Position numbers and translations under genes: made by a program | The notes under the pieces: generated by a model | The model's input: the letters and a program-made list of their open reading frames with translations, nothing else | Database searches by the model: none | What the model was told of the DNA's origin: nothing | Shown: positions 26,601 to 37,378 of the stretch, in pieces | Layout: the number at the start of each line of letters is the position of its first letter | Numbering within the stretch: position 1 is the first letter of the stretch | From: Malurus cyaneus samueli | Taxonomy: Eukaryota > Chordata > Aves > Passeriformes > Maluridae | NCBI GenBank assembly: GCA_009741485.1 | Contig: CM019216.1 | Span: 50,917,792 to 50,981,791, forward strand | Direction of reading: 5' to 3' | Length of the DNA: 64,000 nucleotides

Positions 26601-27839
26601 GAGAAGGAAAGGTGGGTGAGAGGCTAACGGGCATTGGCAGTGCAGTTGAGTAAGCAAATACAACCACAGAGCTGACTCTGCTTCCTCTTTCTGTTAGCGT
26701 CACTCATCTGTCATGTGATTTTTTTTTCCCCTTTAAATGGACAACTGTACTGCTGAGAAGTTAATCAGAAACTTTCTTTAATAAAGACAAGGCCACAGAA
26801 AATTGATAAAGCGCTGGCTTTAGCCCAAGCCTAAGCAGTAACAAAAAGAAGTTTCTGCCAGGCACCAGGTTAGTGACCTCCGTGAAACTTGTGCAGTATT
26901 TGGGCAGACAGAAAAATCACAACTTATTACTTCATCATGCTAGTCCTCAACTGAACATTTCCCTCCAACACCACTTTCATGACTTGTAGGGACATTTCAT
27001 GGGAACTGCTACCAGCTCTAGCTAAGGTACTTTTAATGTCTCACTTCCTTTCATCCTGGAGATAGTATATTCAGTCAGGTCGTGGCCAAAGAATACATCT
27101 ACAGGCATAATTTCAATGCCAGGCTGGGGGGTGCTGGTTACAGACAATTTTGGTACCATAAAAATGTACTATACTTTCATTTGTTAAGAGTATTATTAAA
27201 TTTTATCTTAACTTAAACATTGCATTGGACTACCCTGTCAATTTTACAAACAGAATTTTTTTTTCTGGAGTTTTCTTGCTGGAGATTTCTGCAAAAAAAA
27301 TGTAATAAATTGATTTGGAGCAGTTTCAGATACAAATTGCTTTTAAAATAAATATTTGTAAAAAGTCACTTAATCCAGAAAGATTTTCTCCCAGTATTTG
27401 ATCTATAACTCTCTAGAATCAATTTTTTTTAAGTACTGTACTTGAAAATGCAAACAAGCTAGGAAGAGGTGACCATTTTTGCATTTGTTCTCCTAATGAT
27501 AGCTGTGAATAATGATATTCAAATGAAATGTTAAGAAAAACTCCCAGCAGCGTCATCCTACAGGTTCTCCTGGATGTGACAGAACTTGGATTTCTGCATC
27601 ACATCCAACCTCTGGCTTCTACAGAACTATAAAAATCAAATAAAAATTCTATGTGCATGGCAAACACAGCTCAAAATGGATCGAAATAATGGTAAAAGGA
27701 GGAGCCAAATACAGGTAGTGGCCTACTTGCCACTCTTCTTTCAACCCGCTTCTAATCTCCAGCCACCAGGCTGTTTCCTCCAACAACCCTATTTTATTTG
27801 CTTTTGCCATCTATGGAGAACCAGATATTAACAGTTTTT
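17650..27839. other. Intergenic DNA, no gene recognised
   Basis: About 10 kb of AT-rich sequence without recognisable exons. It contains A21 at 20182-20202, A14 at 24636-24649 and an AT-rich ATACAATATA-type patch at 21225-21262. A pyrimidine-rich stretch around 25900-26340 leaves two overlapping open frames of about 100 codons, which look compositional rather than coding. Confidence 0.5.
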
Positions 27840-28460
27840 GTCTCAAACATTCTGTTACAATGGGAAGGTGTGATCTGAAGGTGAGTAGATGGGGCAGTGC
27901 TGTTCTTACCCAGTTTCCTGCTCCACCTTGACACCTGTGCTTAGTGACCCATCCACACTCACCTCCTGGAGGAGGGCTCCAAGGGCTGGCTGTGCATGCG
28001 TGAACAAAACAGGGCAAAATATCTGGTTTATGTAAGAGGCTTGCAAGTTGTCTATAAAAGAAGGCGGGTCAGGCCCTCTCACACACTTTTTCTTTTCTCT
28101 TTCATTTTCTCTCTCAGTCCCAGTTCCAGATCTTCCAATACAGCAGGACCAACGCAGGATCTGAGGATTGGTGATATTCTTTGTTCTCTCTCTTCATTTT
28201 TCTTTCTTTATTTCTCTCCCCCCTTGCTTTGCCTGGGCAAAACACGGCTGCTATATTCTAACCCCCCCGTACTGAACTTTGCTGTGGGTGTGGGGAGCTT
28301 GTGGAAGTGTGCTGTGGCTTCTGGGCCAGCACCTTTAAGAAATTTGTTTTCCAAGTTGAGAATGTAATGAAGTATATAGTATAAAATTAAGGACTTGTTA
28401 GCCACCATGTTTGTGGAAATGTATTTTAAGAATTTAAGAGCTTGTTAGCCAAACTTGAGA
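27840..28460 (+). mobile_element. Possible degraded LTR
   Basis: The arrangement resembles an avian retroviral LTR. A TATA box (CTATAAAAGAAGG near 28050) is followed within about 30 bp by CTCTCACACAC, then a pyrimidine-rich segment around GGATTGGTGATATTC and a C-rich stretch. Near the right end the word CTTGTTAGCCA occurs twice, in imperfect copies (around 28395 and 28442). No flanking duplication, primer-binding site or internal retroviral gene was seen, and the limits are approximate. An ordinary promoter-like sequence upstream of AKAP7 is the main alternative. Confidence 0.3.
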
Positions 28461-28881
28461 CTAAACAGTGGGCTGGTTGCCGAAATTAAAAATGCAAGAG
28501 TTCCCTGACTTTGTTCAGCTTGGTGAGAATTTACAACTAACATCACCCCACTACCGATGGGCTGTGACACCATCCTTACTATATTTAAAAATGAAAGTAG
28601 GAATCTTTATACGCACGTACACCATCTGCTCCCTCAGATCTGGTTTACATGAGAGGCCAATCTGCAAAAGCACCAGGTGGCATTTTGCTTGGCTTCTCCC
28701 ACCAAATGCCGTGACAGCATTTGGCTTCCAAGAGGCACCAAGCCTTTATTATTTAAGCAGGAAAAGAGCGTCTCCCCTTCCTTCCCTCAGAGAAGCAGCC
28801 TCTCCCATACGCAGTCCTTTTTATCTGTTTCCCCACTGGTTCCAGCCACTTTTATAATTCTGTGCGCATACCTTTACATAC
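28461..28881. other. Intergenic DNA upstream of AKAP7
   Basis: No coding feature is recognised. A short perfect stem, CCAAATGC with GCATTTGG separated by 7 bases, lies near 28702-28724. Confidence 0.45.
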
Positions 28882-28907
28882 TTTTTTTTTTTTTTTTTTT
28901 TTTTTTT
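28882..28907. repeat. Poly(T) run of 26
   Basis: An uninterrupted T26 tract about 100 bp before the AKAP7 CpG island. A similar T27 tract lies on the other side of the island. Confidence 0.9.
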
Positions 28908-29299
28908 GCCAGTCAGTCTTGACGCTCTATTCAGCAACCTCAGAACAGAAAATTTCTATTCTCTATATTATTTATCACCTTTGAGGCCCATTCCCATGTA
29001 CGGCCGGAGCAGAGCCCTTAGTGCCAGCGGTCGGAGGCCCGGGGCTGCGCAAAGCAGAGCAATTCACAGAAGTGTCTATTCTCCTCAGACCGCTGCTAAA
29101 TTCCTGCTCTAAGCTACAGCCGCTTATTTTGGGGGCCGCTACTCCCGCTGGCCGCAGACGCCGCTCCTCCTGAGACACGGAGCGAAAGCAGCGCGCACCG
29201 CGCTCTCCGCCGTGAGGGGGCCCGCCGCCGCGGAGCGCCCGCTGGCGGCAGCTGAGGGGCAGGGCGGCGCCGCCGCCCGCAATGCCCGCCGCGGAGCGC

Positions 29300-29316
29300 G
29301 CCGGGAGCTGTAGTTC
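29300..29316 (+). promoter_or_regulatory. ZNF143/Staf-like promoter motif
   Basis: GCCGGGAGCTGTAGTTC closely resembles the ZNF143-type element (GGGAATTGTAGT core) that is common near start sites of vertebrate CpG-island promoters. It lies about 120 bp upstream of the proposed AKAP7 start codon. Occupancy is inferred from the motif alone. Confidence 0.45.
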
Positions 29317-29420
29317 CGCGCCGCACGGCCCCGTCCCCCGCTGCTCCCCGAGCGGCGCGGCGCCCGCCGCCGCCCCCCGCCCGCCCCCTCCGGTGGCAGC
29401 CCTGCTCTCCCCGGCCGGGC

Positions 29421-29562
29421 ATGCGGCCGCTGCTGCGCGGCTCCTCCCCGCGCTGTGCTCGCGGCGGCCCGGGCGCTGCTGGCCGGGCGGCCGGCCCATG
29501 GCGCTGCGGCCGCGGCGGAGCGGGACGGCCGGAGCGATGCCCGGAGCGCGGCCCGGAGCACG
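29421..29562 (+). CDS. AKAP7: AKAP7 exon 1, coding part (N-terminus)
   Basis: The frame was fixed by working back from exon 2, whose first complete codon requires one base from exon 1. Only the frame starting at ATG 29421 supplies this: 47 codons plus G, then donor ACG|GTGAGA. The start has G at -3. The encoded N-terminus is rich in Arg, Gly, Pro and Ala and has no acidic residue until position 38. Its end (PERGPEH, then D at the junction) aligns with the beginning of mammalian AKAP7 gamma (MERPEAGG), but the bird codon at the mammalian start is CCG, not ATG. The bird protein therefore seems to begin about 40 residues earlier. Residues 1-47; junction residue Asp48. An internal non-AUG start or an unseen alternative first exon remains possible. 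Confidence 0.65.
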
Positions 29563-29867
29563 GTGAGAGGCGGCGGGCAGCGGTGCGGGGCGGGGAGATG
29601 GCAGGCGCTTGCGAGGCCCCGCGCCCGCCTCCCGCCGGCTGCGGGCGGACGCTGGGGCGTGGGGAAAACTTTCCAACCTAATTGTGGGCTCTTGCTGTAA
29701 AGTCTCCGGTGCTTCCCTGGCTGTCAGTCCCAGGCTAGACGGTGGTGTGCATCCGATCTGACTGGATACGAAACCTAACATTTTTCTCCCCTAGGTTTAT
29801 TACTGCGCCTTGTTTTTAGTTCCCCTGGCTGAATACTAACCCCTCTATTTTTCCCCCCCAAAAAACT

Positions 29868-29870
<3 letters not shown>

Positions 29871-29897
<27 letters not shown>
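29871..29897. repeat. Poly(T) run of 27
   Basis: An uninterrupted T27 tract in AKAP7 intron 1, about 120 bp upstream of the CR1 element. Confidence 0.9.
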
Positions 29898-29898
<1 letters not shown>

Positions 29899-30013
29899 GT
29901 TCCTTAGCTATGTAGTGCCAGCGCTGGAGGTTCAAAATGTCTCAACACTAAGACCGTCTACTTCTGCAGCAGCTCTCAGTTAAACTGTCTCTAAAGGATT
30001 CATTTTTTTTATT

Positions 30014-33000
30014 AAAAATATGAATAGAAAGCAGCGTATAAAAGCTCAGCAAAAGGCAAAGGAAGCCCGACCCTCTTGCCATCAGGCAGATGGGAGGGAA
30101 TGGAAACAGGTCCCTGTGCAGAGAGGTAGAAGAATCCCCTCCCGGCATCTCTTGCCCTCCCCGGTGCCCTTACAGAATAGGTTCGAGGCTTTGGATCTTG
30201 AGGATCAGGCAGACAACAGTGGAGAAGAAGGTCTTTCTGGAAGGTCATCCACATCAATGCGATCAAACAGGTGGATCACAAATGCAGGTATTAAGAAGAA
30301 AAGAAGGATGGTTGTAGTGAGTGACTCGCTTCTGAGGGAAGCCTATGCTGAGGACCTCCTATGCTGATTGAACCCCTTCCACAGGAAAGTCTGATGACTT
30401 TCCAAGTGGCCCAAGTAAGGGATATTACCAAAACGTTCCCTGAGCTAAATTGGCCCACTGGTTACTACCCACTGCTGGCTGTCCAGGTTGACAGTGTTGA
30501 GGTTGATAAGAGAAGTACCGGGGTAATCCAACAGAACTTCAAGGCACTGGATTGTCTGGTTGAAGAGTACAGGTGATGTTTTCCTTGATTCCCTTCCTAG
30601 CAGGATGAATACCAGAAGGAGCAGGAAAATCCATGTGATCAAAAAGTATCTTAAAAATGGTGCTATCAGTGGAATTTGAATTTTTTTGATCATGGGGTGG
30701 GGTTTATGTGGCACCAAGCCTGCTGGAGACAGATGGTGGTCACCTGTCTAACAGGGGCAAAAGGATTCTAGACAATGAGTTTGCAGGGCTGATTCAGAGG
30801 GTTTGGAGGGGGCTCATCATGAATGAGCCTAGAGGTTGCATGCCAGAATTAGGGGTGAAATCAGTAGCCCAGCTGAAGTGCATCTACACCAGTGCATGCA
30901 GTGTGGGTAACAAACGGGGAACTGGAGGCCATCATGCAGCAGGAAAGCCATGAAGCAGTCATCCTCAGGGAAAGGTGGTGGGGTGGCTGGAGCGCTGCAG
31001 TGGGTGGCTACAAGCTCTTCAGAGGGACAGGCGAGGAAGGAGAGGCTGTGGGTTGTCTCTGTACCTCAGGGAGTGTTTTGACTGCACAGAGCATGAGGAA
31101 GATGATGATAAGGTTGAATGCCTAGGGGTGAGAACCAGGGAAGGCGGGTAAGCCAGATATCCTGGTGAGAGTCTGTTACAGAGCACCCAACCGAGAGGCA
31201 GATGGAATATCCTGTAAGCAGCTGACTGATGTTTCACAATCCCCAGCCCTTGTTCTTGTGGGAGACTTTACCCTGCCAGATATCTGCTGGAAACTCAACA
31301 CAGTGGAAAGGAGGCAGTCTAGGAGGTTCCTGGAGCATTTGGAAGATGACTTCCTGACACAGCTGGTGAGGGAGCCTACAGGGACAGTGTCCTGCTAGAC
31401 CTGCTCTTGATGAGCAGAGAAGGGCTGGTTGGAGGCTGCTTTGGGCAGAGCAATCACAATGTGATATGAGTTTTCAATACTTGAAGTAACGAGGGGCACA
31501 AAAAGTTTTCTGCCTTGGACTTTCAGAGGGCAGACTGTTGTATTCAGGACACTGATTTGGAGAGATCCATGGGAAGCTATTAAAAACAGCAGGGCCCAGG
31601 AAGGCTGGACATACTTTCAGAAAGAAATCCTGAAGGTGCAGGATCAGGCCATCCCTATGTGCTGAAAGACAAGCTGGTAGGAAAGAAGACTAGCCTGGCT
31701 GAGCAGGGAGCTTTCACAGGAACTTGGGGAAAAAAAGAGGGTGTATCACCTTTGCAAAAAGGGCAGGCAACTCAGAAGTGTTTAAGGATGTTGTTAGGTC
31801 ATGCAGAGAGAAAATTAGAGGGGTGAAAGCTCAGTTAGAACTTATTCTGTCCACTTTTATTAGGGAAAATGAAAAGTGTTTTTCTAAATACATTAATAAC
31901 AGAAGGGGGGCCAAGGAAAACCTCCATTCTTTATTGGATGTGGAGGGGAGTATAGTCACCAAAGATGAAAAAAGGCTGAGATAATTAACACCTTCTTTGT
32001 CTCCATTTTCAACAGTAAGACTTGTTATCTTCAGGACAGCTGGCCCCAGCTGAGCTGGTAGACAGGGACAAGAAGCAGAATGGACACTCTGTAAACCAGA
32101 AGGGAGTAATTAGTACCTGCTTAACACTTAGATGTTCACAAGTGTATGGAGCTGGGTGCAATCCATCCTAAGGTAGTGAGGGAGCTGGCAGAAGAGCTTG
32201 CTAAGCCACTCTTCATCATCCATCTATCATCAGTCCTGGCTGACCAGTGAGTTCCCAGGTGACTGGGGATTGGCCAGTGTGACACCAATCTATAAGAAAT
32301 GCAGAAAGGAGGATCTGCCTGACCACAGTGCCCAGCAAGGTGATGGAGCAGATCACGCTAAGTGTGATCATACAGCACATACAGGACAATCAAGGGATCA
32401 GAACCAGCCAGCACAGTTTAGGAAAGGCAAATAGTTCCTGACCAACTTGATCTCCTTTTATGATGAGATGACCTGCCTGGTGGATGAGAAGAAGACTGTG
32501 GATGTTGTCTACCTGGATTTCAGCAAAGTCTTTAACACCATCTCCCATAGCATATTCCTGGAATGGCTGTCAGCTCATGGCTTGGACAGGTGCACTCTTC
32601 TTTGGGTTAAGATCTGGCTTTACAGCCAGGCCCAGAGAATGATGGTCAGTGATGCTGCATTCAGTGGGCCGCCAGTCACTAGTGGGGTCCCCAGGCATCG
32701 GTCTTGGGCCCAGTCCTGTTCAATATCTTTATTGATAATCTGGATGAGGGAAACAAGTCTACCACTAGCAAATTCACAGATGGAATGTTGATCTGCTGGA
32801 GGGTAGGAAGGCTCTGCAGAAGGACCTGGACAGGCTGGATTGATGGGCTGAATCCAATGATAGGAGGTTCAGTGAGACCAAGTGCTGGGTTCTGCACTTT
32901 GGCCACAGCACCCCCGTGCCGCACTACAGGCTGGGTTCAGAGTGGCTGGAAAGTGGCTCAGCAGAAAAGGACCTGGGCTACTGGTTGCCAGTTGATGGAA

Positions 33001-33615
33001 CATGAGCCAGCAGTTTGCCCAGGTGGCCAAGAAGGCCAATGGCATCCTGACCTGTATCAGCAACAGAGTGGCCAGCAGGACCCGGGCAGTGATTGTCCCA
33101 ATTCACTTGAAGTCCTGTGTCCAGTTGTGGGCCCCTCAGTTCAGGAAGGACATTGAGGTACTGGAGCATGTCCAGAGAAGGGCAGTGGAGCTGTGGAAGG
33201 ATCTGGAGCACAAGTCTGATGAGTAGCTGAGGGAGCTGGGGGTGTTTAGCCTGGAGGAAAGAAGGCTCAGGGGGAATCTTATCTCTCCAACTGCCTGAAA
33301 GGAGGGTGTAGCCAGGTGAGGGTTGGCCTCTTCTCCCAGGCAAACAGTGACAGGACAAGAGGACATAGGCTTAAACTGCACTAGGGGAAGTTTGTGTTGG
33401 GCATTAGGAAGAAATTCTTCAGAAAGGGTGGTTAGATATCGGAATGGCCTGTCCAGAGAGGTATTGCAGTCACTGTCTCTGGTTCTGTTTAAGCAAAGGC
33501 TGGACATGACACTTAGTGCCATGGTCTTGCTGACAAGGTGGTGTTCAGTCATAAGCTGTAGTCGATGATCTCAGATCTCAGATTATCTCTTTTCCAACCT
33601 AATTGATTCTGTGAT
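30014..33615 (+). mobile_element. CR1 LINE, long but decayed, in AKAP7 intron 1
   Basis: A non-LTR retrotransposon of about 3.6 kb in the same orientation as AKAP7. Its first readable part is the middle of CR1 ORF1: a basic segment from 30020 leading to MVVVSDSLLREAYAED, then YYPLLAVQVDSVEVD near 30450 and a GKRILDNEFAGLI segment near 30760. ORF2 follows. Its apurinic-type endonuclease domain spans about 30880-31400, with LVLVGDFTLPDICW near 31250. Its reverse transcriptase spans about 32200-33230, with VVYLDFSKVFNTISHS near 32500. The end carries CCAACCTAATTGATTCTGTG, the CR1 terminus. Many frameshifts and stops break both ORFs, and the catalytic FADD box reads FTDG near 32773-32784. The element cannot move on its own. 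The 5' boundary is approximate, and the beginning of ORF1 appears to be missing. Confidence 0.92.
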
Positions 33616-36032
33616 AAACATATTAAACCATTAACATAAACCTAGTAAACAGGCAACAGTGTCTGAAGACCAAATCTCACTGTGATCTGTGATATTTATG
33701 TGTCAAATATTATGGAAGATTATTCTGTCAGAAACTAAAACCTGACTGTGTAGAGAAGGCAGCTGGGAACAGTGCAATCAAATATGTTTTATCATTCCTT
33801 ATTTTTGTGGTCTCTCCTTTATGAGCTAGATGTATCATAATTTTTTTTTTCTGCTGGAAAGATGACAAATGCCCATGAAAATCAGCAGTCACTTAACAAA
33901 TACAAATAAGCTACTCATATGAAATTCAGGTAAATATAATTAAGGATGCAATTAAGAAAAAAGAGTTTATCCTGTAACAGCATGATAGTCAAGAAGTCCC
34001 TATGGAAGCTGGTGTTTTTACTCTAGGTTTCAGATTATCAACGTTATGCCAAGAGTTTTGAAAAGTCTTGTTTTCAGTTTGTTTTAGTGACTAGAATGCA
34101 ATTCTTTAATGTTGTTGCTGATTTCTTTAATTAGTATTTCCAAAAAATGGATTTCTTTTTTGCTAGAGGTACAACCTGTAGAATTTAGACACAGTGCCTG
34201 TTCATTTCAGTTTACTGAAGGTGCAATGTTAATTGCTTTAGCTATGCCTTTACTATTGTGAACAGGCAGCATTTTTCAAAGTGGCACAAATATGTTGCTT
34301 TTTGAGCGGACAGAGCAAAGGAAATCTGTCATCTCCAATATACATCCCTCAGATTTATGTAAGTCCTTGTTTTGTAGCAAACGCTACCTTAACAAACCCC
34401 TTTTGCTCCCAGCTGATTATGATTCTGAATTTTCATTGCTGAATTTTCAGTTTTTCTGCCCAAGCCTGACCTACTTGTTTATCAGTTTCATGGACCTCTG
34501 TCTTGTCCTTCAGTTTTAGATCTCTTTGGATCTAGGGCTGTTGTTTTCTGTATGCTTGTGGATTACCGGAAACAATCTGTTTTGTGTGAGCTTTAATCTA
34601 AATGTTAAGTAGTAATTTTATTATTGCTTTAGCATCTGTTTGTTATGTGCAGTTCTTTAGTGTCTCCAGGGGGAACAAGTAACAAATTGAAATACTTTGT
34701 TTCCTTTGAACAGCCTCGGGGATAAAGTTAGGTGTCAGACTGCAACCAGAGAGTGATTTATGCCTCCCTACTTTAGCGTGGAGTGAATTAGCATTTAAAC
34801 GGGTTGTATTTTTGTTTATCTTCTCCAGCATAAAATTATATATGTAAGAAACATTCCACAGGGTAATAATCACCCACACTGGGTCTGTAATATTGATTTT
34901 ATACGTGTGTAGCCTTGCATGCCACAAGAACATAGTATGTATGCACTTTTGCTGCCAAATTTTCCTCTTAGGCCAGATTTGGGCCATCTGCACTGGTCAT
35001 GAGAGGAGCTTTGAAAGTGCGTTGTCTGTAGTAATGAGCTGCCCTGGGATAAACTGCAATTTTGACATACAGCTCCTTCCACTACAGTAATCCCATTGTG
35101 GAGTTGTCCCAAAAGAGTATTGCTGAGTGCCTGATTACATGCACGTTGTTTGCTGCTTGAGAAGATTTTGCTTATTCTTTTTTTTAAGGTATAACTTAAT
35201 ATGCCAATATTTTACTGATGCAGAAATGCAAAGTAGACATAAGGAAATGACTCATGCTCAGTTAGTACTCTTGGGGAAAAGATCTTCTTAAAAAACTTGT
35301 TAGAGGAATTATTCTGTCCTGTCTAATTCAAAATATTCTGTGATTGTGGTATTACTCTGAATTAGAGGTTCATGTATATCTTTGTACATGCAAGATGTAT
35401 TTTGATTTACATTGATTTTCCTCTTTAGCTTAAATACTAAAAGTCAGTTCTTAGAATGAGAAATTCAGATAATTGCTGTCTAAAACATGCTATACTGTGT
35501 GGGAGATGCAGGAATAATCATCTCATTCCTGAATGGTAGAGTCAGCTGAGAACCCTTTGTTATATGTGGAATGGTATGATTCTCTTCCTGCTTCTTCATG
35601 CCTCATTTTCAGTGTATTTACAGTGGAATTCATTTGCCAGTCTTTTTCTGCACTGAATTTCATATGCCATTACTGTTACCTAGCGTGACCTTTATGTGAT
35701 GTCTGAAGACTATTATTTTTATGCTCAGTTACAAGTTTGGGTGTTTTTTTTTTTTTTGCATAAATTTCATTTATTTGGGACCCAACAAGACCATAGGTTA
35801 TTAAAATATAGAAGGTTGAACTCTCTTTTTTTGCTAATTCACATAAAATATTAAGGTATTTTTACTGATCTGTTGAGAAGGAAGAAGAACAGGATTCTTG
35901 TGGGGTTATATGTCAATATTTATTTGCTGATCATTAACAAAATGTATACTTGGTGTGTTGCCTATGTATAATATCTCTTAGCTGTTTATCTCAAAAACTA
36001 AGACCCAGTGTGTTATTTTAAATATATTACAG
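33616..36032 (+). other. AKAP7 intron 1, 3' part
   Basis: AT-rich intron sequence after the CR1 element, ending in acceptor ATTACAG at 36026-36032. No other gene or repeat is recognised. A short pocket around 34740-34820 has balanced composition but no coding signal. Intron 1 is 29563-36032 (6470 bp). Confidence 0.75.
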
Positions 36033-36182
36033 ATGGGCTGGAAAATGTACAGCAAAAGAAAATCTTCAAAGAGAGTAAGGAAGAAACACCACAGGGAGAA
36101 GAGCCATGTGCTACCGATTCAATAGACGCTCTAATGGCAGAAATGCCATTTGTGGACACAGATATTGAAGATGAATGTGCTA
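36033..36182 (+). CDS. AKAP7: AKAP7 exon 2
   Basis: 150 nt with phase 1 at both ends, bounded by acceptor ATTACAG and donor CTA|GTAAGT. It encodes residues 48 (second part) to 97 plus one base. The acidic segment DALMAEMPFVDTDIEDECA matches the mammalian AKAP7 gamma region that includes MPFATVDIQDDCG, which identifies the gene. This is the variable N-terminal part of the long AKAP7 isoforms, outside the phosphodiesterase-like domain. Mammalian proteins are conserved here only around the DxxMPF...DI.D.C motif, so the different flanks are expected. Confidence 0.9.
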
Positions 36183-37232
36183 GTAAGTACATTAAACTGA
36201 AGTAATGTGAAAGCGTAGACACATTGTGCACTCATTTCTTGGTCCTGCCTGTTGGCACAGACACATGGGCCATGTGTAAGGCACAGCCTCCCTGCAAATA
36301 GGTTGCAGTCCAAAGCCTCTCTTATTAGTATTCAGTCCTGCAAATACTTGACCATATTTAAAATTCCTCCTTTTTTTTATCTTATGGTGCAATGAGTCAC
36401 AAAATAAAGAAGACATTTCATATGTCAATTCACATTATTTTAGCTTATCAAGTCTTGGGTTTTGGGAGCTGTCTTTCGATACGTGTGTTCTCAGCATGGG
36501 GCTAGAAGTACACTTCTAATTGGACAGTGGGTGTCTGCAGCCTGGTCTTTTTGGGTATGGATCAGGCCATGTGGTGGGAGAGGGTCTGTGAAGGCTTGAG
36601 AAAATAAGCTGGGAGAAAAACAATTAAGTGCAAAGGAAGAACTACGGACCAGCACATTTTTTTCACTATATCAGAAGGTGTCTTTGGGAAAGGAGGAGGT
36701 AGAGAGCAGATCTGCTGTGATGATGTTTTCTTCTGGGTTGGGTTCAGTTCTTGTGCTATAGGTTGATCAGTCTTAGTCTACTACAACGTTTTTCTTTCAT
36801 AATCCTATGCATTACTTTGTTTTATATTTCAAAATGCAAAATGCACGGGATTTTTGAAATGTAATATTGGCCCTTTTGTTCTAGAGTCATGTCCATGTTC
36901 AAGTGTAGACAATTTGCAGGCCTGTTGTCCTGCCATGTACGTTGGCTAAGGGAAGCTCAGTGATTTGGAAGCCGTGCGTCTGTGTTAGCAGCTTATAAAT
37001 CCTGCTCAGTGGTGTAGGCTGTTAGTTTAGGTGGGGTGCTTCACTTGTATGGCTACATTAATTCAGGTCATAGTAGGATCCCACTGAGACAGTTCAGAGC
37101 ATGGGCAGAGGCGAGTGGGAAGACATGCTCCAGTCAGTTGACTGAAGTCCAGCTCCTTTTGGTGTGATATTAAGAGTGTCTTTATTTTAATATGTCTGTA
37201 TGCTGAAAGTAACTATTTTTTTTCCTCTTCAG
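36183..37232 (+). other. AKAP7 intron 2
   Basis: 1050 bp, GTAAGT to TTCCTCTTCAG. Nothing else is recognised inside it. Confidence 0.85.
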
Positions 37233-37378
37233 TGCACATGACCTCTGAACAAAATGCTAAGAAGAAAAGAAAGTGGACTACTGGAAGGGAAATTGAGGAA
37301 GGCATTAAGAGAAAGAAGAAAAAGAATAAACAGTATCAGCCAAATTATTTCATTTCTCTCCCAATTACTAATCCAAAG
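37233..37378 (+). CDS. AKAP7: AKAP7 exon 3 (basic region and start of 2H domain)
   Basis: 146 nt, entering in phase 1 and leaving in phase 0 (acceptor TTCCTCTTCAG, donor AAG|GTGATA). It encodes residues 98-146. Two basic clusters, KKKRK at 107-111 and KRKKKKNK at 123-130, form a bipartite nuclear-localisation-like region, in line with the nuclear location reported for the gamma isoform. The following QYQPNYFISLPIT (131-143) corresponds to the DYQPNYFLSIPIT start of the AKAP7 2H phosphodiesterase-like domain. This exon belongs to long isoforms only; the short membrane-bound alpha and beta forms begin at another promoter that is not in the window. Confidence 0.93.

Larger units (their letters stand above)
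29000..29700 (+). promoter_or_regulatory. AKAP7: AKAP7 CpG-island promoter
   Basis: About 700 bp of dense CpG and GC surrounded by AT-rich DNA, containing the first AKAP7 coding exon with its donor at 29563. The transcription start is not directly visible but most likely lies between about 29130 and 29400. An ATG at 29282 would open a 94-codon frame that overlaps the AKAP7 start out of frame; it would act as an upstream ORF only if the transcript begins before it. Confidence 0.75.

Noticed and set aside
28975..29781. 268-codon minus-strand frame across the AKAP7 island
   Set aside because: It lies opposite AKAP7 exon 1, is compositional and has no homology; the plus-strand frame is fixed by splice phase.
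30020..33568. Separate small genes within the intron 1 repeat
   Set aside because: All readable pieces join into one decayed CR1 ORF1-ORF2 order; none is an independent gene.
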